This document shows positions 62,680-64,000 of a DNA stretch of 64,000 nucleotides, piece by piece. The position numbers and the translations under genes are program-made. The notes under the pieces were generated by a model. It was not told where the DNA came from. It saw only the letters and a list, made by a program, of their open reading frames with translations, and did no database searches. The stretch's first letter is position 1. Every line of letters starts with the position of its first letter. Origin of the DNA: Bacteroidota bacterium (GTDB taxonomy: Bacteria; Bacteroidota; Bacteroidia; Bacteroidales; JAAUTT01); assembly GCA_023429135.1 (NCBI GenBank), contig JAEYWD010000032.1, positions 62,001 through 126,000 on the forward strand, in the 5' to 3' direction.

Positions 62680-63792
62680 ATGAAAACATATTTAACTCTT
62701 TTTCTCATCACCTTATCTGGTTCGCTGTGTTTTGCACAAAGTGAACAACCGGCAATTAAAGAAGATTTTAAACCTTCCACGCTGAATCAGCCCGGGAAAG
62801 AATATCCTATGGTTAATTCGCAGGGTTATGCACGTTTTCGGGTTGAGGCGCCTCAGGCCCAGAGCGTGGTTGTGAGCCTGGGTTTGGACGGAAAAGGTGG
62901 CACCAAACTCACCAAAGGCGACGACGGTTTCTGGATGGGAACAACAGAAGGTCCTATGGATGAAGGGTTTCATTATTACCACCTAACCATCGACGGCGGC
63001 GTGTTTAACGATCCGGGTGCCCTGAATTTTTATGGTTCTGTGCGTTGGGAAAGTGGCATCGAAATACCTGCTCACGATCAGGACTTTTATGCCTTGAAGG
63101 ATGTGCCCCATGGCAATGTACAGCAGATACTCTTTCCTTCTAAAAGCACCGGCACTTCACGTAGAGCATTTGTATACACTCCACCAAGTTATTACAAAGA
63201 TCAGAAAACCAATTACCCTGTATTGTACCTGCAACATGGCTGGGGCGAAGATGAAACTGCCTGGAGCAACCAGGGCCATGCAAACCTCATAATGGACAAC
63301 CTGATTGCAGCAGGGAAAATCAAACCCTTTATCATTGTGATGACCTACGGAATGACAAACGAAGTCAAATTCGGCAAAATCAGGGAATTCGACATTACAC
63401 CGTTTCAGACAGTACTTGTGGATGAGCTGATTCCTTATGTGGATGACAATTTCCGCACCATAGCCGATCAGCCTCACCGGGCTATGGCCGGATTATCCAT
63501 GGGCGGCATGGAAACCAAAATGATCACCCTGAACAAACCGGAGGTTTTCTCGCATTATGCCCTTTTAAGCGGCGGCATCTACAATCCGGAAGACATCAAA
63601 GACAAATCGAAGGTAAAGCTTATTTTCCTGAGTTGCGGAAGCAAAGAACGTCCTGATGGTGTTAAGAGTTCCGTGGAAGCTCTGAAAGGCGCAGGCTTTA
63701 ACGCAGTATCCTATATTTCGGAAGGCACAGCCCACGAGTTTCTGACCTGGCGACGCAGTCTGTATCAGCTTGCACCGCTGTTGTTTAAGTAG
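62680..63792 (+). CDS. Exported CE1-type esterase with N-terminal CBM48-like domain
   Basis: This 370-residue paralogue of the preceding gene has a signal ending near LCFAQ and a CBM48-like domain (about 45-130: GYARFRVEAPQAQSVVVSLG). The esterase domain (about 150-370) has YPVLYLQHGWGEDETAW, nucleophile Ser273 in AGLSMGGMET and AHEFLTWRRSLYQLAPLLFK. It is the last gene of the window, with no terminator-like stem before the following repeat, so the locus may continue beyond the right edge. Confidence 0.92.
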   Translation: MKTYLTLFLITLSGSLCFAQSEQPAIKEDFKPSTLNQPGKEYPMVNSQGYARFRVEAPQAQSVVVSLGLDGKGGTKLTKGDDGFWMGTTEGPMDEGFHYYHLTIDGGVFNDPGALNFYGSVRWESGIEIPAHDQDFYALKDVPHGNVQQILFPSKSTGTSRRAFVYTPPSYYKDQKTNYPVLYLQHGWGEDETAWSNQGHANLIMDNLIAAGKIKPFIIVMTYGMTNEVKFGKIREFDITPFQTVLVDELIPYVDDNFRTIADQPHRAMAGLSMGGMETKMITLNKPEVFSHYALLSGGIYNPEDIKDKSKVKLIFLSCGSKERPDGVKSSVEALKGAGFNAVSYISEGTAHEFLTWRRSLYQLAPLLFK

Positions 63793-63794
63793 AT

Positions 63795-63937
63795 GGCCCC
63801 CTAAATCTCCCAATTGGGGGAATTAAAGACCGTTCTATTGAGCTGAGGTCATTACCAAATGCGTTACTAACCTTTTAAATTGTACCATTTCCCTGTATTT
63901 ACTCCCCTCTCCTTCAGGAGAGAGTCCGGGGGTGAGG
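63795..63937. repeat. REPIN-like repeat at the right edge of the window
   Basis: The left arm reads GCCCCCTAAATCTCCC...GGGGGAATT, and the right arm ends CCCCTCTCC-TTCA-GGAGAGAG...CCGGGGGTGAGG. The left arm has diverged, losing the CCTCACCC start. The remaining 63 bases to the window end show no gene. Confidence 0.65.
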
Positions 63938-64000
63938 CTCTCGAAGGTTAGCGCGTTTGTAATGCCTGCTCAAATTAGACCTCTGTGCAACTCTGTGATT

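Noticed and set aside
63938..64000. Possible RNA gene at the right edge
   Set aside because: The sequence shows no cloverleaf or other recognisable fold; it resembles repetitive intergenic sequence.

Overview
The window is about 64 kb of AT-rich chromosome (roughly 40% G+C by eye) from a member of the phylum Bacteroidota, probably class Bacteroidia. The evidence is a type-B gliding/T9SS C-terminal domain, a type-A T9SS sorting domain on a CotH protein, GLPGLI-family and TonB-receptor-like outer-membrane proteins, a hybrid two-component sensor with propeller and AraC output, a complete alternative complex III operon, and one good match to the Bacteroidota promoter consensus (TTTG, 21 bp, TAAATTTG). 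No rRNA, tRNA, transposase, phage gene or CRISPR array was seen.

Layout. 1-1866: 5' part of thyA, a nucleoside-recognition (Gate) membrane protein and a small exported protein, all on the minus strand. 2.1-3.0 kb: PKD/CHU_C surface protein. 3.1-11.3 kb: actABCDEF, a quinol-oxidising respiratory complex, interrupted between actC and actD by a REPIN-like palindrome. 11.3-15.1 kb (minus): a small Cys-rich exported peptide, a GLPGLI protein and a TonB-receptor-like beta-barrel, which look like one operon. 15.3-34.5 kb: mixed housekeeping and accessory genes (HU-like protein, LytTR protein, UbiA-like membrane protein, methyltransferase, CotH, TauE/SafE, M48 protease, SMP-30, Ppx/GppA, a sigma-54-type response regulator, hydrolases, two tandem epoxide-hydrolase paralogues, inositol-phosphatase family). 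34.7-44.2 kb: a GH105-type hydrolase, a degenerate sensor kinase coupled to an ABCG-type transporter, an AGE-family epimerase, a DUF1847-like/phosphatase-like pair and an SDR enzyme.

44.4-63.8 kb is a polysaccharide-utilisation region for arabinoxylan-like material. A hybrid two-component system regulator is followed, all on the plus strand, by a double CE1-type esterase, GH43, GH43, GH9, GH43, GH43, GH51 and two more CE1-type esterases. Every enzyme carries an export signal. Together they could remove arabinose and acyl groups and cut the xylan or glucan backbone. No SusC/SusD pair is visible before the window ends.

The intergenic DNA is unusually rich in palindromic repeats: a REPIN-like CCTCACCC...GGGTGAGG family (six sites), a roughly 190-bp element with nested palindromes at two convergent gene ends, a 21-bp x 8 minisatellite, an array of four 17-bp palindromes, and a four-copy palindrome cluster beside the HU-like gene. 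The most interesting leads are the kinase with Gln in place of the phospho-acceptor His next to an ABC transporter, the peptide/GLPGLI/barrel cassette, and the repeat families.
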